This document shows, one piece after another, positions 1 through 8,085 of a DNA stretch of 64,000 nt. Under the pieces are notes generated by a model that had not been told where the DNA came from, searched no databases, and saw only the letters and a list, made by a program, of their open reading frames with translations. The translations under genes and the position numbers were made by a program. Every line of letters begins with the position of its first letter. Positions within the stretch are counted from its first letter, which is position 1. This stretch comes from Xanthocytophaga flava (GTDB lineage: Bacteria; Bacteroidota; Bacteroidia; Cytophagales; 172606-1). The stretch is from NCBI GenBank assembly GCA_030068525.1, contig JASJOS010000003.1, positions 1 to 64,000 on the forward strand, written 5' to 3'.

Positions 1-2
1 TG

Positions 3-2819
3 AGCAACAACCATCACAGTGAGCCATTCTCATCGATTTCTTCCGGGGCATCGGTAAGCAACAACACTCAGACAACGCCTGCTTTGTTACGCAGTGGGTC
101 TCTTGCCCTGCCATATTTGTCTACAGCTGCAGGTAGTAATTTGATTGACAAAGGAACAAGCAGTTTGCCAGCAGCCCCTATTGCAATGAGTTACACTGGA
201 AACGCACCAGACATTGGCGCTTATGAATCTGGAGGAACAGCAATCGCCAACCAACTACCAGTAGTAAGCTTGGCAAATCCAGTAGCCAATGCTTCGTATC
301 CAACTGGAAGTTCTATCAACCTGACTGCCACTGCTACAGATGCAGATGGGTCTATTGCTAAAGTAGAATTTTATGTAGGAACTACGAAAGTTGGAGAGAA
401 AACATCTTCTCCCTATTCTTTCAGCTGGAATGCAACTACTGCTGGAACATACGCTCTAACAGCAAAAGCAACAGACAATAAAGGTGGGGTTACTACTTCT
501 TCTGCGGTAAATGTAACAATTACATCTCCGAATCAAGCACCAACTATAGCAATTTCATCTCCTGCTAACAATACATCGTTTACTTCAGGTAATGCTATCA
601 CTATCACTGCTAATGCTGCAGATACAGATGGAAAAGTAGGTAAAGTTGAGTTCTTTGCAGGTACAAGCAAAATAGGGGAAACAACAACAGCTCCTTATAC
701 AATCAATTGGACACCTTCTGCAACAGGAACGTATGCTTTAACAGCAAAAGCAACTGATGATAAAACAGGTGTTGCTACTTCTACTATCGTTAGTGTTTCT
801 GTAAATGCGATAAACAAATTGCCGGTAGTAAGTCTGACTGCACCAACAGCAAATGCAACTTTCACAACTGGAAACGTAACAGTTACAGCTTCCGCTACAG
901 ATGCAGATGGGTCTATTGCTAAAGTAGAATTTTATGTAGGAACTACAAAAGTTGGAGAGAAAACATCTTCTCCCTATTCTTTCAGCTGGAATGCAACTAC
1001 TGCTGGAACATACGCTCTAACAGCAAAAGCAACAGACAATAAAGGTGGGGTTACTACTTCCTCTGCAATTTCAGTAGTGATTAATGCACCTGTTAATAAA
1101 GCCCCTGTTGTTGCCTTAACATCTCCTTCTGCTAATGCGGGTTACCAAACAGGTGCAACAATTACTGCTACAGCTTCTGCTACAGATTCAGATGGTTCAA
1201 TTGCTAAAGTAGAATTTTATGCAGGTGCAGTTAAGATAGGTGAAAAAACAGCATCACCTTATTCAGTTACATGGAGCACTACTACAGCAGGAACATATTC
1301 TTTAACAGCAAAGGCTACTGATAACAAAGGATCTGTTACATCATCATCTGCGATAAGCATAACTGTTAGTACTCAACCAGCAGCTAATAAACTACCACTA
1401 GTAAGCTTGACAAATCCAGTAGCCAATGCTTCGTATCCAACTGGAAGTTCTATCAACCTGACTGCCACTGCTACAGATGCAGATGGGTCTATTGCTAAAG
1501 TAGAATTTTATGTAGGAACTACGAAAGTTGGAGAGAAAACATCTTCTCCCTATTCTTTCAGCTGGAATGCAACTACTGCTGGAACATACGCTCTAACAGC
1601 AAAAGCAACAGACAATAAAGGTGGGGTTACTACTTCTTCTGCGGTAAATGTAACAATTACATCTCCGAATCAAGCACCAACTATAGCAATTTCATCTCCT
1701 GCTAACAATACATCGTTTACTTCAGGTAATGCTATCACTATCACTGCTAATGCTGCAGATACAGATGGAAAAGTAGGTAAAGTTGAGTTCTTTGCAGGTA
1801 CAAGCAAAATAGGGGAAACAACAACAGCTCCTTATACAATCAATTGGACACCTTCTGCAACAGGAACGTATGCTTTAACAGCAAAAGCAACTGATGATAA
1901 AACAGGTGTTGCTACTTCTACTATCGTTAGTGTTTCTGTAACATCAGGAGCAACTGCTACCACAGGGGATGGATTGAATGGACAACTGTTTACCCAATTT
2001 GGATTTACGGTTCCTAAAACACGCGAATCGATTGCAGGACAGGCTGCAGCATTTACTTTCACTTCAACAGCTGTAGATTATCCAAATGGAAGCACTAATA
2101 CATTATCCTATACAAGTCCATGGGGATCATGGTTAGGTACTGATGGGTCAGGTGCACCAAATCACTCACTGGAAACATCCACTGTAAAGTTATCAGGATA
2201 TATTGAAATTAAACCAGAATTCGATGTTCAGCCAGGTAATAGTACTATTGATGTTGACTTTACTTTGTATTCACAAGGACATGCAGCAATGACAATCAAT
2301 GGGGTACAAGTAACTATAAACGAAGAAAACTGGGCATTTAACTCAAATACAGCTCGTGTAAGTTTTGCGGGAACTGGTTTCTATACAATTGAAATCATTC
2401 AAAGTATGTGTTGGGATGATGCAGGGCTTGAATTATACAGCAGCATCCCTGGAACTGTAAATCCTGGTAGAGGTTCCTCTGCGACACCTACGATTGTTCC
2501 AAAAAATGTTCTGTATAAAAAGATCCCAACGGCTACTGCTGCTAACTCTGGTAGAACATCTTCTACTGCAAGTCTGGTAGCTTATCCAAACCCTTCTAAT
2601 GGCGATCAGGTTGCTTTCAAAATAGATGATCAGAGCCAGAATGGACAAGACATGGTAGTTACTTTCTATAACTTAAATGGTAATGTAGCTTTCCAACAAA
2701 ATGCAGAAGTTGTAGATGGAATTATTCAATTACAGAATCTTACCTTAAATAAAGGTATGTATACAGTAACAGTAAGAGGACAGAAAGGTATACAACATTC
2801 TAAAGTTGTTATCCAATAA
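3..2819 (+). CDS. Secreted multi-Ig-domain protein with T9SS sorting domain (5' partial)
   Basis: The reading frame is open from the left edge (938 codons in the window), so the start lies outside. Before the repeats there is a DIGAYESGG motif (about 204-230), typical of the end of right-handed beta-helix proteins such as pectate-lyase-like enzymes. Six Ig-like repeats of about 93 residues follow (about 249-1941), each with a DxDGSIAKVEFY-type core and a TYALTAKATD strand. A GDGLNGQLF motif at about 1966 opens a PA14-like region up to about 2440. The last 80 residues (YPNPSNGDQ, then GMYTVTV, ending KVVIQ) form a type A T9SS C-terminal domain, so the protein is predicted to be secreted and cell-surface attached. 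The likely target is polysaccharide, but the catalytic part is not visible. Repeats 1-2 and 5-6 are almost identical at DNA level. A strong terminator follows the stop. Confidence 0.9.
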   Translation, partial: SNNHHSEPFSSISSGASVSNNTQTTPALLRSGSLALPYLSTAAGSNLIDKGTSSLPAAPIAMSYTGNAPDIGAYESGGTAIANQLPVVSLANPVANASYPTGSSINLTATATDADGSIAKVEFYVGTTKVGEKTSSPYSFSWNATTAGTYALTAKATDNKGGVTTSSAVNVTITSPNQAPTIAISSPANNTSFTSGNAITITANAADTDGKVGKVEFFAGTSKIGETTTAPYTINWTPSATGTYALTAKATDDKTGVATSTIVSVSVNAINKLPVVSLTAPTANATFTTGNVTVTASATDADGSIAKVEFYVGTTKVGEKTSSPYSFSWNATTAGTYALTAKATDNKGGVTTSSAISVVINAPVNKAPVVALTSPSANAGYQTGATITATASATDSDGSIAKVEFYAGAVKIGEKTASPYSVTWSTTTAGTYSLTAKATDNKGSVTSSSAISITVSTQPAANKLPLVSLTNPVANASYPTGSSINLTATATDADGSIAKVEFYVGTTKVGEKTSSPYSFSWNATTAGTYALTAKATDNKGGVTTSSAVNVTITSPNQAPTIAISSPANNTSFTSGNAITITANAADTDGKVGKVEFFAGTSKIGETTTAPYTINWTPSATGTYALTAKATDDKTGVATSTIVSVSVTSGATATTGDGLNGQLFTQFGFTVPKTRESIAGQAAAFTFTSTAVDYPNGSTNTLSYTSPWGSWLGTDGSGAPNHSLETSTVKLSGYIEIKPEFDVQPGNSTIDVDFTLYSQGHAAMTINGVQVTINEENWAFNSNTARVSFAGTGFYTIEIIQSMCWDDAGLELYSSIPGTVNPGRGSSATPTIVPKNVLYKKIPTATAANSGRTSSTASLVAYPNPSNGDQVAFKIDDQSQNGQDMVVTFYNLNGNVAFQQNAEVVDGIIQLQNLTLNKGMYTVTVRGQKGIQHSKVVIQ
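264..804 (+). repeat. Long intragenic direct repeat, copy A (Ig repeats 1-2)
   Basis: About 541 bp that recur at 1401-1941 with a constant offset of 1137 bp. By eye the only difference is 273 G versus 1410 A. The unit covers two consecutive Ig-like domains. A shorter related copy (about 894-1060) matches positions 333-499 with very few differences. Silent-site identity this high suggests recent duplication or gene conversion. Confidence 0.9.
1401..1941 (+). repeat. Long intragenic direct repeat, copy B (Ig repeats 5-6)
   Basis: Second copy of the 541-bp unit at 264-804. Copy B runs directly into the PA14-like region, while copy A runs into Ig repeat 3. Recombination between the copies would delete or add 1137 bp (379 codons) in frame. 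Confidence 0.9.
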
Positions 2820-2841
2820 AATAGATGTATAAATGACAAAC

Positions 2842-2880
2842 AAAAAGCGCTGACCTTTGTAGATCAGCGCTTTTTGTTTT
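2842..2880. terminator. Bidirectional intrinsic terminator
   Basis: Inverted repeat AAAAAGCGCTGA / TCAGCGCTTTTT with a T tract on both strands. It lies between the convergent ends of the Ig-repeat protein gene and the PhnA-domain gene and can serve both. Confidence 0.9.
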
Positions 2881-2903
2881 AGTTATAATTCACAGTCTAT
2901 TAA

Positions 2904-3113
2904 TTACATCTTCTGAAGGAAACAAGTTTTCAATACAATATTTACTTTGTCAACTCTACAATCTACCTCCTCTTCATCATCTGTCAAACGAATATTTTTC
3001 ACAACAGTTCCTCTTTTTAATGTGATAGATGATCCTTTTACCTTTAGATCTTTTATCAGTTTTACGGAATCGCCATCACTCAATAGGGTTCCATTACTAT
3101 CTTTTACTTCCAT
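2904..3113 (-). CDS. PhnA C-terminal-domain protein (YjdM-like, no zinc ribbon)
   Basis: A 69-residue protein matching the conserved C-terminal domain of PhnA/YjdM, with DGDSVKLIKDLKVKGSS (residues 13-29) and VVKNIRL (37-43). Full-length YjdM is about 110 residues and has an N-terminal zinc ribbon, which is absent here. The ATG at 3113 has no in-frame extension that restores it. Despite the old name alkylphosphonate utilisation protein, the family role is not established, and there are no phosphonate genes nearby. The gene stands alone and is convergent with the preceding one, sharing its terminator. A near-consensus -7 box (TACTTTTA) lies upstream on the minus strand at about 3147-3154. Confidence 0.8.
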   Translation of the reverse strand: MEVKDSNGTLLSDGDSVKLIKDLKVKGSSITLKRGTVVKNIRLTDDEEEVDCRVDKVNIVLKTCFLQKM

Positions 3114-3222
3114 TAGTATTGTGTTTTAGTATATTTTGCGTAAAAGTACACACTAATTTGTACTATACATAACACACTTTTATCAGAAGATTCATTGTTA
3201 CAGTATTGCAAGATCTAAATAA

Positions 3223-4233
3223 TTATAATGACTGCCTTCTGATCATAGAAAATGGAGTTTTAATACGAAGTTTCTTTTTGTCCAGTAACAAGGCGGCAGC
3301 CGTGCGCCCCATAGTCTCAAAGTCAGTAGTTATCACTGTAATAGACAATAATTCTTTTAGAGTTGCATCATTAAAAGAAACAAGTCCTACCTCTTTTCCG
3401 ATTTCATAGGGAGTTTGACGAATTTTTTTAACCACCTCAGCAAGGTCTGTTTCTTCTATAACAATATAGGCGGTAGACGAAGTTATCTTTTCATCCATTG
3501 CATTTTCGATGATAGCAAACTTTTTCTGGTAGTGAATGCAATATAGTTTAAATCCACGGGCAATTTCCTGTGGATAGTTTCCATCACTGGGAAATACAAG
3601 CACCACCCGTTCATATTTTTTTAACAGATCCTCTCCTGTCTCAAGTGCCTGGTAAATATCTTTTTCAAAATCTTGATATACAGAAATAATCTCGCCCTTT
3701 ACTTCAGGAAGATCCTTATCTAATAAGATCAACTCATCTCTGGGAATCTGTTCCAATGTCTGCTGGATGTCTACTTTATCTATGTTTTCATAGAAATGAG
3801 GTATCACTACATAATAATGGTATTTGCCCAGATTTTTCTCTATGATCTCTCTAAAAAGAGCTGCATTATAATGATGAATATGTAAGTCAACAGTTGCCTT
3901 ATCACCAAGTGCTTTCAAGAAAGAGTAATAGACAATTTTCTTATACGAACTTAATTTATTCATCACCAACAAAATACGAATTTTATTAGCAGGAGCACCT
4001 TCCACATAAAATCCCTTCCCTGCCACTGATGAAATATATCCTAATTCCTTTAGCTCTCTATAGGCCTTTTCTACTGTATCACGTCCCAAGTAATATTCTT
4101 CACTGACATAATTAATAGAAGGCAGATGATCTCCACGCTTTAATATACCTTTTCCAATATCATGAATAACAGAGGATACTATTTGTTTGTATTTGGGTGT
4201 TTTCTCTTCAGGATTAATCTGTAACCTATACAT
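3223..4233 (-). CDS. GntR-family regulator with sugar-binding-type effector domain (putative rhamnose regulator)
   Basis: 336 residues. The N-terminal 75 residues form a GntR winged helix: PKYKQIVSSVIHDIGKGILK, then LPSINYVSEEY, GRDTVEKAYREL and SSVAGKGFYV. The remainder (about 80-336) resembles the LacI-type periplasmic-binding fold, ending DFETMGRTAAALLLDKK. I chose the ATG at 4233 (MYRLQINPEEKTPKYKQ); 22 upstream in-frame codons are hydrophobic and not part of the fold. The gene is divergent from the rhamnose operon with a 166-bp shared spacer, so control of that operon by a rhamnose-derived ligand is a reasonable inference. A fucose- or other sugar-type regulator cannot be excluded by sequence alone. 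Confidence 0.85.
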   Translation of the reverse strand: MYRLQINPEEKTPKYKQIVSSVIHDIGKGILKRGDHLPSINYVSEEYYLGRDTVEKAYRELKELGYISSVAGKGFYVEGAPANKIRILLVMNKLSSYKKIVYYSFLKALGDKATVDLHIHHYNAALFREIIEKNLGKYHYYVVIPHFYENIDKVDIQQTLEQIPRDELILLDKDLPEVKGEIISVYQDFEKDIYQALETGEDLLKKYERVVLVFPSDGNYPQEIARGFKLYCIHYQKKFAIIENAMDEKITSSTAYIVIEETDLAEVVKKIRQTPYEIGKEVGLVSFNDATLKELLSITVITTDFETMGRTAAALLLDKKKLRIKTPFSMIRRQSL

Positions 4234-4320
4234 GAGAGTTGAAATTAAGCAATGGATTGCTACTAGTTGGAGTATATAGATGCAATAAACAATCTGCAAT
4301 GCCTGTATAGAATCTTTGGA

Positions 4321-4350
4321 ATAACAGGAAAGTACAGGAAAGACAGGGAG
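4321..4350. promoter_or_regulatory. Candidate operator: short tandem repeats in the divergent rha spacer
   Basis: Two direct copies of ACAGGAAAG followed by ACAGGGAG, spaced 10-11 bp, lie in the 166-bp region between the GntR gene and the aldolase fusion gene. A poor -7-like box (TATTTTTA) follows at about 4363. One-turn spacing fits a regulator binding the same DNA face. This is inference only. Confidence 0.3.
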
Positions 4351-4399
4351 TAAAGTTCTCTTATTTTTACATCATCCACAAATTAATACATTTAAAACA

Positions 4400-6523
4400 A
4401 TGAATAATCCAGCGGTGTCTGCTTACAAATATGTGAGCTATTTATGGGATCATACACATGCAGAAACGTTAGCAGGAGATGAAGTCGCGCTTTTGCTCTA
4501 CCGTTCCAACTTATTAGGGGCTGACTTACGGTTAACGAACTATGGTGGAGGAAATACCAGTGTAAAAACGGTAGAAACAGATCCTTTAAGTGGCACACCA
4601 ACGGATGTAATGTGGGTGAAAGGTTCTGGAGGGGATATTGGCACGCTTAAACGTAGCGGATTGGCAGCATTGTATTTGGATCGTTTACACGCTTTGAAAA
4701 AAAGATATCGGGGATTGGCATTTGAAGATGAAATGGTAGAGTTATTTAACCATTGTATATATGATCTATCATCCAAAGCCCCTTCTATTGATACTCCTTT
4801 ACATGCATTCTTACCCTACAAACATATTGATCACCTTCACCCTGATGCGGCCATTGCTATTGCTGCTGCAAAAGATGGGAAGCGAATCAATCAGGAGTTA
4901 TTTAATGGCGCTATAGGCTGGGTAGACTGGCAGCGTCCGGGATTTGATCTGGGTTTGAAACTTCAACAGGCAGTAACAGAAAATCCTGATCTAAAAGGTA
5001 TCATGTTAGGCTCACATGGTTTGTTTACCTGGGGTGATACTGCCTATGATTGTTATGTAAATACACTGGATGTAATAGAACGTTATTCGGAATTTTTACA
5101 GGAGAATTATGGTAAAAGAGGACCCATATTTGGAGGAATAGAAGTTATGTCTTTATCGAAAGAACAAAGAATGAAACAAGCTGCTATTTTAGCTCCTACA
5201 TTGCGTGGCTTTTGCTCATCACAGACCCAAATGATCGGGCATTTTACTGATGATGACCGGGTATTGGAGTTTATTAATTCAAAAGATCTTAGTCAACTGG
5301 CCCCTATGGGAACTAGTTGTCCTGATCACTTTTTGCGCACAAAGATCAGTCCTTTAGTCTTAAATCTTAAACCTGAGGAGGATCTTACAAATACCAAAGC
5401 ACTTAAGGAAAAATTAGTTCCTGCCTTTGATGCTTATCGTGCAATGTATAGCAACTATTATGAAACTTGTAAACATCCGAATAGCCCTTCTATGCGTGAC
5501 CCGAACCCGGTTGTAATTCTGTATCCGGGAGTAGGTATGTTTACTTTTGCCAAAGACAAACAAACTGCCCGTGTTGCTGCGGAGTTTTATATCAATGCTA
5601 TTAATGTGATGCGTGGAGCAGAGGCTGTTTCTGAATATACTTCTCTTCCACAACAGGAAGCATTTAATATAGAATACTGGCTTCTGGAAGAGGCAAAGTT
5701 ACAACGTATGCCTAAGCCTAAACCACTTACAGGTAAAATAGCTCTGATAACAGGTAGTGCAGGTGGTATAGGTAAAGCAATTGCCAGAAAATTTGCTGAA
5801 GAAGGAGCCTGTGTGGTTCTCAACGACAATGACAGTACACGTCTGGAAGGTGCAACAGAAGAATTCAAAAAATCATTTGGTAAAGATGCTTCTGCGTCTG
5901 TGGTATTGGATGTTACCTCTGCAGATGCAATTGCCAAGGCTTTCGAACAAGTTTCGTTAAGCTTTGGAGGTGTTGACATTATTGTGAATTGTGCAGGCCT
6001 CTCCATATCCAAACCTATTGAAGAAACTACAGAGAAGGATTGGGATTTACTGTATGATGTATTGGTTAAGGGTCAATACCTTGTATCTCAGGCAGGTGTT
6101 AATGTATTACGTAAGCAGAGTCTGGGTGGAGATATTGTCAATATTGTCAGCAAAAATGCACTTATGTCCGGACCTAATAACATTGGTTATGGCTCTGCAA
6201 AAGCGGCACAATTGCATATGAGCCGATTACTGGCAGCCGAACTTGCCGGAGATAAAGTTCGGGTAAATGTGGTAAATCCGGATGCTGTTATTGCAGATAG
6301 CAAAATATGGCAAAGTGGCTGGGCTGAAGGACGGGCTAAAGCCTATGGTATCTCAGTAGAAGAATTGCCTGCCTTTTATGCCAAACGAACATTACTTAAT
6401 GAAATTATTCTTCCGGAAGATATCGCGAATGCGGTGTTTGTATTAGTAGGAGGACTATTATCCAAATCTACAGGTAACATGTTGAATGTAGATGGTGGCT
6501 TAGCGAATGCTTTTCCTCGTTAA
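4400..6523 (+). CDS. rhaEW: Bifunctional rhamnulose-1-phosphate aldolase / L-lactaldehyde dehydrogenase
   Basis: 707 residues in two fused enzymes. Residues 1 to about 430 are a class II aldolase domain (GGGNTSVK at 49-56; MLGSHGLFTWG), expected to cleave L-rhamnulose-1-phosphate to dihydroxyacetone phosphate and L-lactaldehyde. From about 445 a short-chain dehydrogenase follows, with nucleotide-binding ALITGSAGGIGKA (about 448-460), an NCAG strand, and the catalytic Tyr-x-x-x-Lys in GYGSAKAA (about 597); it would oxidise lactaldehyde to lactate. The length and fusion match RhaEW proteins that replace separate RhaD and aldehyde dehydrogenase in many bacteria. It is the first gene of the rhamnose cluster, divergent from the GntR regulator, and is followed by a hairpin terminator. 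Confidence 0.93.
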   Translation: MNNPAVSAYKYVSYLWDHTHAETLAGDEVALLLYRSNLLGADLRLTNYGGGNTSVKTVETDPLSGTPTDVMWVKGSGGDIGTLKRSGLAALYLDRLHALKKRYRGLAFEDEMVELFNHCIYDLSSKAPSIDTPLHAFLPYKHIDHLHPDAAIAIAAAKDGKRINQELFNGAIGWVDWQRPGFDLGLKLQQAVTENPDLKGIMLGSHGLFTWGDTAYDCYVNTLDVIERYSEFLQENYGKRGPIFGGIEVMSLSKEQRMKQAAILAPTLRGFCSSQTQMIGHFTDDDRVLEFINSKDLSQLAPMGTSCPDHFLRTKISPLVLNLKPEEDLTNTKALKEKLVPAFDAYRAMYSNYYETCKHPNSPSMRDPNPVVILYPGVGMFTFAKDKQTARVAAEFYINAINVMRGAEAVSEYTSLPQQEAFNIEYWLLEEAKLQRMPKPKPLTGKIALITGSAGGIGKAIARKFAEEGACVVLNDNDSTRLEGATEEFKKSFGKDASASVVLDVTSADAIAKAFEQVSLSFGGVDIIVNCAGLSISKPIEETTEKDWDLLYDVLVKGQYLVSQAGVNVLRKQSLGGDIVNIVSKNALMSGPNNIGYGSAKAAQLHMSRLLAAELAGDKVRVNVVNPDAVIADSKIWQSGWAEGRAKAYGISVEELPAFYAKRTLLNEIILPEDIANAVFVLVGGLLSKSTGNMLNVDGGLANAFPR

Positions 6524-6538
6524 TACTTGTTACATAGT

Positions 6539-6565
6539 AAAAACGCGCTGCACAGCGCGTTTTTC
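6539..6565 (+). terminator. Intrinsic terminator after the aldolase fusion gene
   Basis: GC-rich self-complementary AAAAACGCGCTG-CA-CAGCGCGTTTTT followed by further T residues. It lies between the first and second rhamnose genes, so the downstream isomerase is either read through partially or has its own start site in 6566-6692. Confidence 0.8.
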
Positions 6566-6692
6566 TTTCTCTCTACAAAATAGTATTTTTCTTGTGTAAA
6601 GTAGGAAGATACACTATACATCAGGCACTTATTATCCTGTAGACGATATCATTTTCACATCTCACTTATTCACTCTTACACCTGTTCTCACT

Positions 6693-7976
6693 ATGCGTAT
6701 CCAATCTTCTCATATAGATCAGTACAATGCCAGTGCGATCAAAACTCACGAAAACAACTACCGCATCACCACAGAATTACTGGCTCAAAAATCCATTAAT
6801 GCAGATGCTGTTGTTGAGAAACTCCGACAATTTCAGATAGCGATACCAAGCTGGGCTTTGGGAGCTGGTGGCACACGATTTGGACGTTTTTCAACAGGTG
6901 GAGAACCTGGTAACCTTGAACAAAAACTGGATGATATTGGGTTGTTGCATGCTCTTACCCGATCAGCGGGAGCTATCTCACTACATATCCCATGGGATAT
7001 ACCACGTGACGCGCAAGCTATCAAGCAACAGGCCAGCGAACTGGATATTGTATTTGATGCCATGAATTCCAATACCTTTCAGGATCAGAAAGATCAGGCT
7101 TTGAGTTATAAGTTTGGTTCCCTTTCTCATATCAATGCAGATGTACGCAAACAAGCTGTAGAGCACAATATAGAAGTGATAAAGTATGGGCAAGCACTAG
7201 GCTCCAAGTCTATAACCGTTTGGCTGGCAGATGGATCAAGTTTTCCCGGCCAACTAAACTTTCGCAGAGCACTAGACAACACATTACGGTCTTTACAGGA
7301 GATATACGCTCAATTACCTGCCGACTGGCAACTGTTTATTGAATACAAACCCTATGAGCCTTATTTCTACTCAACAGTTATTCAGGATTGGGGTACTTCA
7401 TTTTTGTTGGCAAATGAATTAGGTAATAAAGCCTATACTTTAGTTGACTTAGGACATCACTTGCCTAATACCAACATTGAACAAATTGTTTCCACGCTCA
7501 TGTACCGGGGTAAACTGGGAGGATTTCACTTTAACGATTCCAAATATGGTGATGATGATCTGACAGTAGGTAGTATCAAACCATACCAATTGTATCTCAT
7601 ATTTAATGAATTAGTGTACGGACTGGAAAACAATACAGCACAGAATCCATCGCCTGCCTGGATGATTGATGCCAGTCACAATCTCAAAGATCCTCTGGAA
7701 GATCTGATTCAATCACTGGAAGCTATCCGTTTGGCTTATGCCCAGGCATTGATAGTAGATCGCCAAGGCTTATGGGATGCTCAATTAAACAATGACGTGT
7801 CTGTTGGCCAGGAAATTCTACAAGATGCATTTCGGACGGATGTACGTCCACTATTACAGGAAGCACGTTTGCGTTCAGGGGGTGTTATAGAGCCTATCAA
7901 AGCCTATCGCTACTTAAATATACGACAACAATTGATTAAGGAACGGGGTAGTGTCACTGTGGCAACAGGCTTATAA
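6693..7976 (+). CDS. rhaI: L-rhamnose isomerase (Pseudomonas RhaI type)
   Basis: 427 residues, the usual length of the RhaI/P. stutzeri type rather than the E. coli RhaA type. It should isomerise L-rhamnose to L-rhamnulose in the cytoplasm using divalent metal. Visible landmarks: WALGAGGTRFGRF (about 55-67) near the N terminus, LHIPWDIP (about 96-103), the Glu of FIEYKPYEP, VDLGHH, FHFNDSKYGDDD and MIDASHN, which carry the expected metal and substrate residues of this TIM barrel. It is the second gene of the rhamnose set, with a terminator-like hairpin on each side. The spacer to the kinase gene is 109 bp. Confidence 0.93.
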   Translation: MRIQSSHIDQYNASAIKTHENNYRITTELLAQKSINADAVVEKLRQFQIAIPSWALGAGGTRFGRFSTGGEPGNLEQKLDDIGLLHALTRSAGAISLHIPWDIPRDAQAIKQQASELDIVFDAMNSNTFQDQKDQALSYKFGSLSHINADVRKQAVEHNIEVIKYGQALGSKSITVWLADGSSFPGQLNFRRALDNTLRSLQEIYAQLPADWQLFIEYKPYEPYFYSTVIQDWGTSFLLANELGNKAYTLVDLGHHLPNTNIEQIVSTLMYRGKLGGFHFNDSKYGDDDLTVGSIKPYQLYLIFNELVYGLENNTAQNPSPAWMIDASHNLKDPLEDLIQSLEAIRLAYAQALIVDRQGLWDAQLNNDVSVGQEILQDAFRTDVRPLLQEARLRSGGVIEPIKAYRYLNIRQQLIKERGSVTVATGL

Positions 7977-8037
7977 GAATAGCATACCTTTTAGTGTAGA
8001 CCATGATTAAAATGCATGATCTTTCCTATCTAACCAG

Positions 8038-8069
8038 ATCCTGTGTTGAAGAATGTAACACAGGATTTG
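8038..8069 (+). terminator. Hairpin between isomerase and kinase genes
   Basis: Perfect 10-bp inverted repeat ATCCTGTGTT / AACACAGGAT with a 9-nt loop, 16 bp before the kinase start. It has only a short T-rich tail, so it may act as a weak terminator or an mRNA-processing or stabilising structure. Confidence 0.5.
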
Positions 8070-8085
8070 TATCTATATAACATTT

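Noticed and set aside
84-86. TTG at 84 as the start of the first gene
   Set aside because: The frame is open back to the window edge and the upstream codons continue the protein, so the gene is truncated by the window.
249-1941. CRISPR-like or minisatellite array because of repeated units
   Set aside because: The units are about 280 bp, in frame, and encode Ig-like domains; there are no short palindromic repeats or unique spacers.
5587-6012. 141-codon minus-strand frame inside the aldolase/dehydrogenase gene
   Set aside because: Antisense shadow of a conserved two-domain enzyme, no family match.
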